Shown: in pieces, positions 1 to 7,747 of the stretch | Layout: every line of letters starts with the position of its first letter | Position numbering within the stretch: position 1 is the stretch's first letter | The notes under the pieces: generated by a model | The model's database searches: none | The model's input: the letters and a program-made list of their open reading frames with translations, nothing else | Told to the model about the DNA's origin: nothing | Position numbers and translations under genes: made by a program | Source: Nanobdellota archaeon | Lineage (GTDB): Archaea; Nanobdellota; Nanobdellia; Parvarchaeales; Parvarchaeaceae | Reading direction: 5' to 3' | Assembly: GCA_021850635.1 (NCBI GenBank) | Contig: JAJZLM010000004.1 | Location: 1-33,874 of the forward strand | Length of the DNA stretch: 33,874 nt

Positions 1-600
1 GTATCTCATTCAACGTCCACCAGCATAAATACATTGGATGGGCTGGGTAATTTCTATCTACAATTTACTCCTATAGGTCAAGGTCCTCTTTCTGTGTATA
101 TAAATGGGCAACAACTAACCGCTCTAACGACTGGCAATGACAACCCTACTACGATGATTATACCTTCTGAAATAGTAAACAATGCTACTGCTCAATCTAA
201 TTCTCCAGCCACTCCCGTCACTTTCAACACAGTATTTTCAGTAGAAGGTCAGGGCAGCTCTTATGAGATAGCCAACTGCAATATAGTATACTCTGAACCC
301 AATATAGCTTTGCAGAAAGTTGTGATCCCTTACTCAGTGAAACAAAGTTCTTCTGGTTACGTTCTTGTTCTATATGTCAGTTCCATATTAAAAGAAGGAG
401 ATACTAATTTTGAGTTGTATCCTTCTGGTGATATTTTCCAGATAGCTTCATCCGCTCTTACTGTTGGACAGAATGCCCTAGTTTTGCCGAGCGGCGCACT
501 TTCTGGAGAGCCTTTTAACGGTAATTTCACTGGCACAATAACGGTATCTTCGACTGGATTAATAATACCTAAGTATCTAGATCTAAAACCGTCTTCTTAA
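1..600 (+). CDS. Surface/secreted protein, C-terminal fragment (5' end outside window)
   Basis: The frame is open from base 1 to the TAA at 598-600, so this is the last 199 codons of a gene that starts upstream. A TTG at position 34 could be read as a start, but the open frame before it argues against that. The residues are rich in Ser, Thr, Asn, Gly and short hydrophobic beta-strand-like stretches, with several Asn-X-Ser/Thr sites. No membrane segment or catalytic motif is visible in this part. It lies 52 bp before the next gene in a same-strand group of surface-type proteins, so an extracytoplasmic role is likely. I do not recognise the family. Confidence 0.75.
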   Translation, partial: VSHSTSTSINTLDGLGNFYLQFTPIGQGPLSVYINGQQLTALTTGNDNPTTMIIPSEIVNNATAQSNSPATPVTFNTVFSVEGQGSSYEIANCNIVYSEPNIALQKVVIPYSVKQSSSGYVLVLYVSSILKEGDTNFELYPSGDIFQIASSALTVGQNALVLPSGALSGEPFNGNFTGTITVSSTGLIIPKYLDLKPSS

Positions 601-620
601 TAAGACAATATCTGGAAAAC

Positions 621-628
621 ATTAATAA
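621..628 (+). promoter_or_regulatory. Probable TATA element for the surface-protein operon
   Basis: ATTAATAA lies 25-32 bp before the ATG at 653 in a 52-bp intergenic gap. The distance fits the leaderless pattern seen across this window, although a second TATA-like stretch (TTTATACT) lies closer to the start. Confidence 0.4.
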
Positions 629-652
629 GGAAAGAGTGGTTTATACTGTTGT

Positions 653-2014
653 ATGAGCCTACCTAACCGCGAAGATAAGAATGGTACAATTCCTCCGAAA
701 ACAGATGATAATGTTAGGGAGGAAGCTCTGCGTAAATTAGAGGCCAAAAAGATAGAATTAGAGATAAAACAATCCGAACGCGCAGAAAAACGTGAGAACT
801 CAGCATTTAATTTTGGAGGGGCAAAGCGAAGAGTTAAAAGAAGCGCGGTCTGGTTGATATTAATACTAATTATAATTACTCCTCTTATAGTCTTTTACTT
901 TGAGGCTTCATCGTCCCATAGCGGTCCATTCAATTATACTTTTGAAGCATATTATACCAGCGTGTTTGCACCAATCGGGTCTTTTATATCTCCTCTGACG
1001 AGTCTTATCTCGAGCCAGTCTATGTGTATATTTAACCCTATAAATTGTGTTGGACAACAGAATGTAAATATAACAAAGGTAGTGTATCCGACATTTACCT
1101 CGTTTGTAAGCTTTACCCCTGCAAGCAACCCCCAGACTGCTTTCTTGACTGGAAACAACACTCCTGTTAACTTATATTACGATGTAGAGAACACTGCAAA
1201 TATACCTCTGGGATTCGCGACTAACAATGCGCTTGTACTAAATGAATCGTGCGGAAGCACAAACAACCCGCCTGCGGCCCATATATGTACGGCGACTACC
1301 TCGCCTACAACGATGCTTAGTAACGCTAATTTCGTAAGTGCTCTGTTAGCTGGAGCGACCACTCCTAACCAGACTACAGTGTCAGTTTCATGTCCATTGA
1401 AAAACTCCCAGATATCTCTGCCGACTTTGGCGTCTATAATACTTAATTTTACGATAAAGAACTATAGCGCTGCGTCGTTGTTCCCGATACAGTTTGTCAG
1501 CAAACAATTCGACCAGCAGCTTTCTCTGTCCTCTCAGGCACTCATACCCAATCAGCCTTCTATATCATTCGTTAGCCCCGGCCCTGTACAGGTCACAATG
1601 AGTGCAGTCGAGCCGCTACCCATACTTACCGATAGTGGGAACGTGCCCATACTCATAGCTATAAAGAACAAAGGGAGCGGTAACAATGGTTATAAAATAA
1701 ATTCCTTATCTTTATTTGTACCTAAGAGTCTTTGGCCGTCCAATCCTCAAAGTACTGGATGGAATTGTAGTACTTCGACACATTCGATAAAGATGCAATT
1801 TGCGCTGCCAGGTAGCTCGTATTGGATGTGCACAACCAACGCTAGCAGCCAACAACTTGAATCGTCTGGGGCTCAATTCGTGCTCCCACAGTTGACTTCA
1901 CTGTCTACTATGCACTTTGACACTGTTCCAATACTGGCTTATATTAACTATGATTATTATGAGTATTCGGATATGCCTTATATAATAAGGTCGTCTGGAT
2001 CAGTCTGCGGATGA
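653..2014 (+). CDS. Single-TM membrane-anchored surface protein (unknown family)
   Basis: 453 aa. Residues 1-60 are charged and probably cytoplasmic, with a Lys/Glu-rich helix (about 22-48) that could form a coiled coil. One hydrophobic segment (about 65-84, preceded by basic KRRVKR) anchors the protein. The rest is a large outside domain rich in Ser, Thr, Asn and Pro with many Asn-X-Ser/Thr sites and a few Cys. Near residues 300-345 a module (GPVQVTMSA...P...NVPILIAIKNKGSG) reappears in the next gene's product, which suggests paralogy. The ATG follows a TATA-like element. The next gene begins 3 bp after the stop, so this is an operon. Function is unknown; an envelope or adhesion role is inference. 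Confidence 0.8.
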   Translation: MSLPNREDKNGTIPPKTDDNVREEALRKLEAKKIELEIKQSERAEKRENSAFNFGGAKRRVKRSAVWLILILIIITPLIVFYFEASSSHSGPFNYTFEAYYTSVFAPIGSFISPLTSLISSQSMCIFNPINCVGQQNVNITKVVYPTFTSFVSFTPASNPQTAFLTGNNTPVNLYYDVENTANIPLGFATNNALVLNESCGSTNNPPAAHICTATTSPTTMLSNANFVSALLAGATTPNQTTVSVSCPLKNSQISLPTLASIILNFTIKNYSAASLFPIQFVSKQFDQQLSLSSQALIPNQPSISFVSPGPVQVTMSAVEPLPILTDSGNVPILIAIKNKGSGNNGYKINSLSLFVPKSLWPSNPQSTGWNCSTSTHSIKMQFALPGSSYWMCTTNASSQQLESSGAQFVLPQLTSLSTMHFDTVPILAYINYDYYEYSDMPYIIRSSGSVCG

Positions 2015-2017
2015 GCT

Positions 2018-2971
2018 ATGTCATTAAATCAATCAAAAAAGGGTGTAAGCGCTCTAATAGTAATAGTAGGCTTTGTCGCATTAATCATCGTTATAATAGA
2101 GCTTATCCCCTATTTCGCGATAATCGATGGATACTTCTCTACGGCTCCAAAGCTAAACTACACGCAAGGAGTGGCGGTATCATTTATAAACGTTCCTGCA
2201 AGTGAGTCTCCTTCATCTATATTCGCGCTAAGTATGCAAGTTACCTCTAATAATAGAGGTGCGCCAGCGTCCAACGTGAATCTCTGCCTAGACAACATCG
2301 GATTATTCACGTTAAAATCCACTAGTCCATGCATAAATATACCGACTATGTTCGCGGGGGACTCTATACCCGAAACATTCTACTTAGAATCTCCGTCAAA
2401 TAGCGAATATGCAAATATACCATATGAGCAGCAGATAGGCTATTATCTAAACTATTCCTACAGCGCTAGTTCTTCGCAGTCATTGCAGTTTGTATCACAA
2501 CAGGAATACAATAGTGGCTCCTACTCTTCACTGCCATTGTCATTGGCGTCATTCGGTACTGGTGGTCCTATCTCTATATTCATGAGTGCACAACAGCCGA
2601 TAATCTACGGCTCTACAGGCCAGGTACAGCTGATTCTTTCAAATGTAGGCGATGGCATCGTGCTTGGGCCTGTTTCTGTGGCTATTTCGATGAATTCGAA
2701 CAGCATAGAAGTCAGTCCAGGGCTATTTGGATTCACGTCGAATAAATATTCGAATGGAACCGTTGTTTACAGCGGCAACCTTCCGGTCGGCAGCACTACC
2801 GAGAACATAACTATCCCAGTCATATTGAACCCTACCCTAGAATCGTCTCTATTATCAGAAAATACTCCATATATATCCCCTGCAAATATATACGTCTCGA
2901 TATCATACTCATACGAGATCGATGGGTTTGTGCCTATAAGGTTTAATGTGCAAAATTATTTTATAGGCTGA
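2018..2971 (+). CDS. Single-TM surface protein, paralog of the preceding gene
   Basis: 317 aa. The N-terminus reads MSLNQSKKGVSALIVIVG and continues as one long hydrophobic helix to about residue 35. A Lys-Lys-Gly followed at once by a hydrophobic helix resembles a class III (type IV pilin-like) signal, but the large size and lack of further evidence make a simple membrane anchor equally likely. The outside part is beta-rich with Asn-X-Ser/Thr sites and two Cys (about residues 89 and 103). A segment near 184-222 (GPISIFMSAQQPI...GQVQLILSNVGDG) matches the module in the upstream protein. It lies 3 bp after the upstream stop and 1 bp before the next start. Function unknown. Confidence 0.8.
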   Translation: MSLNQSKKGVSALIVIVGFVALIIVIIELIPYFAIIDGYFSTAPKLNYTQGVAVSFINVPASESPSSIFALSMQVTSNNRGAPASNVNLCLDNIGLFTLKSTSPCINIPTMFAGDSIPETFYLESPSNSEYANIPYEQQIGYYLNYSYSASSSQSLQFVSQQEYNSGSYSSLPLSLASFGTGGPISIFMSAQQPIIYGSTGQVQLILSNVGDGIVLGPVSVAISMNSNSIEVSPGLFGFTSNKYSNGTVVYSGNLPVGSTTENITIPVILNPTLESSLLSENTPYISPANIYVSISYSYEIDGFVPIRFNVQNYFIG

Positions 2972-2972
2972 T

Positions 2973-3842
2973 ATGGAAAGGAACTCCCAAGTTAATGCAG
3001 GGGCGATTTTTATCATCGTTATAGTGCTGGTGATAATAGTATACCTGTACTATTCTGGTACGTTCAACTCTTTGTCAGGCCAGCAGAGAACAAATACACT
3101 GATTCCTATAAGCATAAATGCTAGCGCGGTAGGACCTGTGAACAACTTATACCCAAACACGCCGTTTACTGTTTCGTCTATAATATCGAATAAAGGAAAT
3201 AAAAGCGTCAACGTGTCGATAATAGGATACGGTTGCAATCTTGCTCCGCAACAAACTAGTAAAATGTATGTTAATATACCAGCGGATAACAGCACTACGA
3301 CGAACTGGACGTTTGAATCGCCTGAAACTGGTAGCTGTGACGTCCAATTTATGACGTGTTTCAACGCTAAATCTAGCGCCAAATATTCGATAGTACTTGT
3401 GAACCCCTACTTCACCGGCTCTACACCTAACGCAGTCTCAAACTATTCTGAGTCTCCCGTTATAATATCATTGGGTGGATTTTCAAACAACTTCCGTGCA
3501 CCTGAACATCCAATAAATCAAACCCTTTATATTTACACCTACTTACAGGGCACAGGCTTCCTAGAAAACTCGTCTCTGAACTGGCTTTCTATCGGTATAG
3601 AAGGGCAAGCGTATTTACCCTTAACGAGGGGCCTTAGACCTATCTCAAACTCTACTGTAAATATAACTGAGTCTGGAGACTCTAGCCAGTTGTACGATAC
3701 TGGAAGCACTAATCTCCCAATTGAAGTTGTATTAAATCCTATAAGTAACCCGCCAGGATATTCTAACAATACTATTTTAAGCATAAGCACAGGATACACA
3801 TATTGCCTTAAATCAGAAATAGTTCCTGTATCGGTCGGTTAA
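2973..3842 (+). CDS. Single-TM surface protein, third member of the operon
   Basis: 289 aa. A short N-terminus (MERNSQVNAG) is followed by one hydrophobic segment (about 11-27) and an outside domain rich in Asn, Ser, Thr and Pro, with many Asn-X-Ser/Thr sites and Cys at several places. The segment around residues 50-85 (SAVGPVNNLYPNTPF...ISNKG) loosely matches the modules of the two preceding proteins. The start is 1 bp after the previous stop, so translation is probably coupled. The gene converges on the minus-strand membrane-protein genes with a 17-bp gap. No known family is recognised. Confidence 0.8.
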   Translation: MERNSQVNAGAIFIIVIVLVIIVYLYYSGTFNSLSGQQRTNTLIPISINASAVGPVNNLYPNTPFTVSSIISNKGNKSVNVSIIGYGCNLAPQQTSKMYVNIPADNSTTTNWTFESPETGSCDVQFMTCFNAKSSAKYSIVLVNPYFTGSTPNAVSNYSESPVIISLGGFSNNFRAPEHPINQTLYIYTYLQGTGFLENSSLNWLSIGIEGQAYLPLTRGLRPISNSTVNITESGDSSQLYDTGSTNLPIEVVLNPISNPPGYSNNTILSISTGYTYCLKSEIVPVSVG

Positions 3843-3859
3843 ATCGGTTAAAATATCAA

Positions 3860-4498
3860 TCAAGATTTCTTAGGATCTCTTGTCATGAAGAATACAGCCA
3901 TAGCCATTGCCGCCATAGATAAAATAAGAGATAGGACTGTTGGAGCGGTAAGTATAGATATGATATATTGAGATGTTATATCAGAGAAGGATATACGTAT
4001 TGGGATGCCTTTATTGCTGTTTGTAGGTGCGGATACCCCTGGGTTATTGCTTGTCGTCGTCTGGCTAGTCGAGGTAGGAGTAGTACTGCCTAGGATCTGT
4101 GTTGATTGCTGTACAGGGACGTTGCCGTTTACTAAAGTGGCTGTCTCGCCGTACGCTATCATCCCGAATATGAACACTATAAACACTAGGGAAATTGGTA
4201 TAATTGTGCTTTTCTTTAGGTAGCTGGAGATGCTATCTATTGGCACCATAGCGGTACTTAACAGCAGTATAAGTGCGAATATGAACACTAGGAGCGCAAG
4301 TATATACGGTATGAAGGAAACCACAAAGACCACGAAAAACTGGGATACTACGGCAGCGAGCCCTACCGCCACAGATATCAACGCTGGTATGTCTGATCTA
4401 TAGAAAAATTTGGATCTTGATAGTATCGCATAAGTAATGGAGAACACCAATGCAAAGACCAGCAGATACGCGATAGCAGTTTGTGGTAAAAATAACAT
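3860..4498 (-). CDS. Polytopic membrane protein, 5-TM paralog family, member A
   Basis: 212 aa, very hydrophobic. Predicted order: TM1 (about 8-26) ending in an ILSRSKFF motif, TM2 and TM3 (about 37-90), TM4 (about 97-116), a Ser/Thr/Asn-rich low-complexity loop (about 117-165), and a last TM (about 180-205) with a basic tail. The TM1 motif, F-x-L-V-F-[AS]-I-x-Y-[AG]-[IV]-L followed by a short basic/aromatic stretch, recurs in the next two minus-strand genes. The start is 13 bp after the stop of the upstream gene on this strand, so it is probably cotranscribed. No enzyme motif is visible. I recall similar membrane proteins in other DPANN genomes but cannot verify that here. Confidence 0.8.
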   Translation of the reverse strand: MLFLPQTAIAYLLVFALVFSITYAILSRSKFFYRSDIPALISVAVGLAAVVSQFFVVFVVSFIPYILALLVFIFALILLLSTAMVPIDSISSYLKKSTIIPISLVFIVFIFGMIAYGETATLVNGNVPVQQSTQILGSTTPTSTSQTTTSNNPGVSAPTNSNKGIPIRISFSDITSQYIISILTAPTVLSLILSMAAMAMAVFFMTRDPKKS

Positions 4499-4511
4499 AT
4501 TTTGAGACCTC

Positions 4512-5090
4512 TTATGGCTTAGTGCTGGCGCTTCCTCCTTTAAACGCCAATGCGTATACGAATATACCTATTATCGCTAGTACGAGTATGAGCACACCGT
4601 AACCGCTACTCAAAAACTCGGATATTACAGATGATATAGCGCTACCCGCCCCTCCAGACCCCACTGCTGATGAAGGAACGACTGCATACGAGAACAAACC
4701 GCCTGCAAAAAGCACAATTATAGCTACTATGAACAGCACCTGTGCCGACCTACCTTTTATGTCATACCCTATCATCGCTGCGACTACTAGTATAGCCACC
4801 AATATTATTGCAGTAACCGCAAGAGTAGACGACATATAGAGCAATACGGGACTTAACCAAGCTGCAGTAACTGCAAAATATGATATTATCAAGGCTGTTA
4901 TCGCCCTAGCATTGCTGTTTTCTCTAGCGCTGAAGAACTCGACTTTCTTAAGAACAGTGCTTAATATAGATAATATAAGGAGAAAAGCCAGCCAGAACTC
5001 TAGCGGGTCCGTTACATTAGCTGGTGTTATTATCCTAAGAGCATTCTCTACAGATGTGTATAAAGACACCGTAGCCGCTGCCATTACCAT
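4512..5090 (-). CDS. Polytopic membrane protein, 5-TM paralog family, member B
   Basis: 192 aa with about five membrane helices. An N-terminal amphipathic stretch (1-30) precedes TM1, which carries FLLILSILSTVLKKVEFF, the family motif. TM2-TM4 follow, then a Gly/Ser/Ala-rich loop (about 140-160) and a final TM with a basic tail. Topology and motif placement match members A and C. A TATA element (plus-strand TATTTAAA, 5113-5120) lies 23-30 bp before the ATG at 5090, which supports that start over the ATG two codons later. Member A follows 13 bp downstream. Function unknown. Confidence 0.8.
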   Translation of the reverse strand: MVMAAATVSLYTSVENALRIITPANVTDPLEFWLAFLLILSILSTVLKKVEFFSARENSNARAITALIISYFAVTAAWLSPVLLYMSSTLAVTAIILVAILVVAAMIGYDIKGRSAQVLFIVAIIVLFAGGLFSYAVVPSSAVGSGGAGSAISSVISEFLSSGYGVLILVLAIIGIFVYALAFKGGSASTKP

Positions 5091-5160
5091 ACTTTTCTAT
5101 GTATTCTTATAGTATTTAAACGTTTACTGCTTTGTTTTCACTAGAAAGTAGAGTATAAGT

Positions 5161-5730
5161 TTATTTTCTGTGGCCGCCGGATAGGACGTATCCGACCACT
5201 ATAAGGAACACAAAAACCGCTACGTACGGCCCGTATATGGAAAGTGAGTTTATAACTCCCTGCTGGCTTATGCCGCTGAAGGCTAGATTCTGGTTTATCA
5301 ACACCCATAATATAAGGATTATTCCCAGCATTACTGAAAGAACCACTATTATCTTCTTCGCACGTGCCGGTAACCCAGCTGTGTCCCCGTATACCATGGA
5401 AGCAAGTATAAGGAGCATGAAAATTATAATGGCTATTACCCCGACTATAGGTAATATAAGGTAGGTAAGATTTAGAGTATAATTGGTGGTGGCAAACACT
5501 ATACCAAGGACAAAGGCTATTATAGACTCTATGTCCTTTTTACCTTCGAATATCTTGCTCTTCTCCAAGACGCCGTATACTATGGCAAACACCAGTAAGA
5601 ACGGGAATAAAAAAGACACTACGCTATTATAGAGCAACGAAGCCGATGAAGCAGGAGCTGTGAGCGGGGAACTGCTTGTATTGTTACTTACGTTGGTTAA
5701 GTTTGAGAACAATAATTGTGTGATGCCCAT
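5161..5730 (-). CDS. Polytopic membrane protein, 5-TM paralog family, member C
   Basis: 189 aa. A Ser/Asn-rich N-terminal stretch (about 1-35) is followed by TM1 (FPFLLVFAIVYGVLEKSKIF), a charged turn (EGKKDIES), TM2-TM3, a short polar linker containing a basic patch (ARAKK), TM4, and a last TM ending in a basic GGHRK tail. It is the clearest example of the family motif shared with members A and B and with the larger protein at 12476-13780. It has its own promoter (TATA element 5754-5761) shared with the divergent gene at 5783. No catalytic motif is seen, and function is unknown. Confidence 0.8.
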   Translation of the reverse strand: MGITQLLFSNLTNVSNNTSSSPLTAPASSASLLYNSVVSFLFPFLLVFAIVYGVLEKSKIFEGKKDIESIIAFVLGIVFATTNYTLNLTYLILPIVGVIAIIIFMLLILASMVYGDTAGLPARAKKIIVVLSVMLGIILILWVLINQNLAFSGISQQGVINSLSIYGPYVAVFVFLIVVGYVLSGGHRK

Positions 5731-5753
5731 ACTGTAATAATTACCTCACATTC

Positions 5754-5761
5754 TATATAAA
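5754..5761. promoter_or_regulatory. Single TATA box placed for both divergent genes
   Basis: TATATAAA on the plus strand reads TTTATATA on the minus strand. It lies 22-29 bp before the plus-strand ATG at 5783 and 24-31 bp before the minus-strand ATG at 5730. Both distances match leaderless archaeal promoters, and I see no better TATA candidate in the 52-bp gap. Confidence 0.6.
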
Positions 5762-5782
5762 TATTGAGTGTAGATAACCTTT

Positions 5783-6052
5783 ATGATGGCCATACCTAAA
5801 AAGAGGGTGTTTCTTGCCGTGGGCGCGCTCGGTCTTACAGTTGGCTTTATTCTCCTAGGTTTTACACTGTATTACTTCGCTGGCTTCAATTCGGCTGCTT
5901 TGGCAGTCGAGCAGTACAGCGGTTTCGGCCAGAGTGCCGTAGAGGCTGGGTACATACACTATTACATGTCTATATTCGTGTCGTTTCTTCTGATTATAAT
6001 GGGAATCATATTGATATATAGGAACGCACGGATTGCTAGGACAAAACGCTAG
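5783..6052 (+). CDS. Small two-TM membrane protein
   Basis: 89 aa. A basic N-terminus (MMAIPKKRV) is followed by TM1 (about 8-32), an outside loop of about 25 residues containing several aromatic residues, and TM2 (about 58-79), ending with a basic tail (RNARIARTKR). The positive-inside rule puts both ends in the cytoplasm. Two ATGs are adjacent (5783 and 5786); the first is 22 bp from the TATA box. The 3' end overlaps the convergent ThiF-like gene by 17 bp. Function is unknown. Confidence 0.7.
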   Translation: MMAIPKKRVFLAVGALGLTVGFILLGFTLYYFAGFNSAALAVEQYSGFGQSAVEAGYIHYYMSIFVSFLLIIMGIILIYRNARIARTKR

Positions 6053-6944
6053 AAATGAACGTTTTTGCGCCTTCTATATCATAACCTGAAAATAGGAAAT
6101 CCCCCTCATCCGATATTAGTACGCTCCTGCTACCGCTATCCATACGCAGAAGCCTACCGTCCTGCATGTACACTGCCGACGGGAAGGCCACTGCAATCCT
6201 CTTAAGATCTATTTTTTTCTGGAGAGAGAACTTTATACCTTCTCCACATATCTGTATAAAACCGCCGCCCGCTCTATCCAAATGGATATGTTTTTGACAG
6301 GTTTCGCAGTTCGAATCTTTTTTAATATAAGTTTCCAATGTAGAACCAGTATCGGCATTTACGTTGGTGAAAGGACACTCTGTCCTGTACATCAAAAAAT
6401 TCACCACTGCATCCACGGCCTTGACACCCACTGTCTGCGCGCGCTGAGCTGTCACGCTCGCGCACCCGCTACTATCCACTTTCTTTCCGTTCCTGTATAT
6501 GCAATTAAAGCATGCATTATTTCCATCTACTATATATAGTAGCCCATTGTTCGCGCGTACCGAAGCAATAGCTAGCGGTATTCTTTTCCTTACGCATGCA
6601 TCGTTTATCACCAACCTGGTTTCGTTATTGTCAGTGGTATCTATCACTATGTCCACCCCTTCTATAACTGAGTCTATACGTTCTTCGCCCACGTAGAATG
6701 GCTCGCTTACAAGCCTGACTGAACTTGTTGAAGAAAACTTAGATACTATAGCATCGGCTTTGTTGACGAAACCGTCCGCATCCTTCTTTGTAAACAACGG
6801 TTGATTAACTGAGTTTTTGGCGGTCACGACGTCGCCGTCCACTATTTTTATTGAAGCTGGCCCTGCTTGTATAAGTTTCGAGAGTACAGCTCCGCCGAGT
6901 GCACCAGCTCCTATAACCACGATATTAAACCTATTTAAATCCAT
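6036..6944 (-). CDS. ThiF/MoeB/HesA-family E1-like adenylyltransferase
   Basis: 302 aa. E1-like enzymes adenylate the C-terminus of a ubiquitin-fold sulfur carrier (ThiS, MoaD, SAMP). The Rossmann glycine loop is VVIGAGALGG (about residues 9-18), followed by VDGDVV. The ATP-site segment DTTDNNETR is present (about 104-112). Zinc-type Cys pairs are CFNC (about 143-146) and CETC (about 207-210), with an intervening SSGC that could hold the thiol-linking Cys. The usual N-x-x-R-Q segment reads NSVNQ, so the arginine that normally contacts ATP from the partner subunit appears replaced. No sulfur-carrier gene lies nearby, so the substrate is unknown. The start is supported by a TATA-like stretch about 26 bp upstream. 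Confidence 0.85.
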   Translation of the reverse strand: MDLNRFNIVVIGAGALGGAVLSKLIQAGPASIKIVDGDVVTAKNSVNQPLFTKKDADGFVNKADAIVSKFSSTSSVRLVSEPFYVGEERIDSVIEGVDIVIDTTDNNETRLVINDACVRKRIPLAIASVRANNGLLYIVDGNNACFNCIYRNGKKVDSSGCASVTAQRAQTVGVKAVDAVVNFLMYRTECPFTNVNADTGSTLETYIKKDSNCETCQKHIHLDRAGGGFIQICGEGIKFSLQKKIDLKRIAVAFPSAVYMQDGRLLRMDSGSRSVLISDEGDFLFSGYDIEGAKTFISSVLS

Positions 6945-7010
6945 ACTCTGTTTATAATCTACTGGTAAATTATTTATATTTAGGGGATATTAAGATTCGG
7001 TGAAAAAGGT

Positions 7011-7559
7011 ATGTACGAGATAGTTACTCTTCGTGATAAGATAAGGGTCGAGCCCAAATCTCTTGGAGCGGATTACAAAAAAGCGATAGAAGCGATAATA
7101 AGGAAAGATTATACTGGCAAGATTGTCGAAGACAAAATGCTTTTCGTCGGGCTTGTATCCATCGACAGCATAGAAGAAGGCCTAATAATACCGAACGACG
7201 CATCCGTGTACTATGATACTATATTCAAGATGCTTGCATATGCTCCGCTTTTACATGAAACGGTAAAAGGACAGGTATCAAACATAAGCGAGATAGGGGC
7301 GCTAGTGAACATAGGACCTATAGACGGACTTACTCATATCTCACAGGCGATGGACGATTTTGTCGATTTCACACGTAACGCCCTAATTGGTAGGAAAACA
7401 AAACTTTCGCTAAAAGTAGGAGACAGCGTCCTTGCTGGTATAATAGCAGTAAGCACGAAGGGGATTATGAAAGTTGGGCTTACTATGAGATCTCCTGGAT
7501 TAGGAAAACTAGGCACAAAGAAAAAAGAGCTCGCTGTAAAAGGCAAGAAGAAAGAGTGA
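7011..7559 (+). CDS. rpo7: DNA-directed RNA polymerase subunit Rpo7 (E')
   Basis: 182 aa, the usual family length. Rpo7 pairs with Rpo4 to form the stalk of archaeal RNA polymerase, which binds emerging RNA and aids initiation and termination. The N-terminal tip domain starts MYEIVTLRDKIRVEP, and an S1 RNA-binding fold spans about 82-165 (VKGQVSNISEIGALVNIGP, DGLTHISQ). The C-terminus is a basic Lys-rich tail. The ATG is preceded by GGTGA, a Shine-Dalgarno match to archaeal 16S rRNA, so this message may have a short leader. Spt4 starts 1 bp after the stop. Rpo4 is not in the window. Confidence 0.96.
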   Translation: MYEIVTLRDKIRVEPKSLGADYKKAIEAIIRKDYTGKIVEDKMLFVGLVSIDSIEEGLIIPNDASVYYDTIFKMLAYAPLLHETVKGQVSNISEIGALVNIGPIDGLTHISQAMDDFVDFTRNALIGRKTKLSLKVGDSVLAGIIAVSTKGIMKVGLTMRSPGLGKLGTKKKELAVKGKKKE

Positions 7560-7560
7560 T

Positions 7561-7746
7561 ATGGTCGTAAAAGCGTGCAAAGTGTGTAGTTATCTGACAG
7601 AGGACAAGAAGTGCCCAGCTTGTGGTAGCGACGACCTTTCCAGCAGATGGAAAGGGGAAGTAATGATAGTAGACCCAGAAAAGTCTGAGACCGCAAAAAA
7701 ATTGGGTATAACCAAGCCTGGCAGGTATGCACTAGCTGTTGATTAA
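7561..7746 (+). CDS. spt4: Transcription elongation factor Spt4 (RpoE'')
   Basis: 61 aa zinc protein. Spt4 binds the NGN domain of Spt5 and stabilises the processive elongation clamp on RNA polymerase. The four zinc ligands are C6, C9, C18 and C21 (CKVC, CPAC), followed by SRWKGEVMIVDPEKSE and a C-terminal KPGRYALAV, all typical of the family. It sits in the conserved rpo7-spt4-rps24e-rps27ae order. The stop overlaps a TTG that could be read as an early start of the next gene. Confidence 0.95.
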   Translation: MVVKACKVCSYLTEDKKCPACGSDDLSSRWKGEVMIVDPEKSETAKKLGITKPGRYALAVD

Positions 7747-7747
7747 A

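Noticed and set aside
3050-3382. 110-aa antisense open frame inside the third surface-protein gene
   Set aside because: The sense frame has a clear anchor helix, operon spacing and glycosylation-type composition; the antisense product looks like a shadow.
7334-7732. 132-aa antisense frame across rpo7 and spt4
   Set aside because: Both sense genes are unmistakable; the antisense frame arises from their codon pattern.
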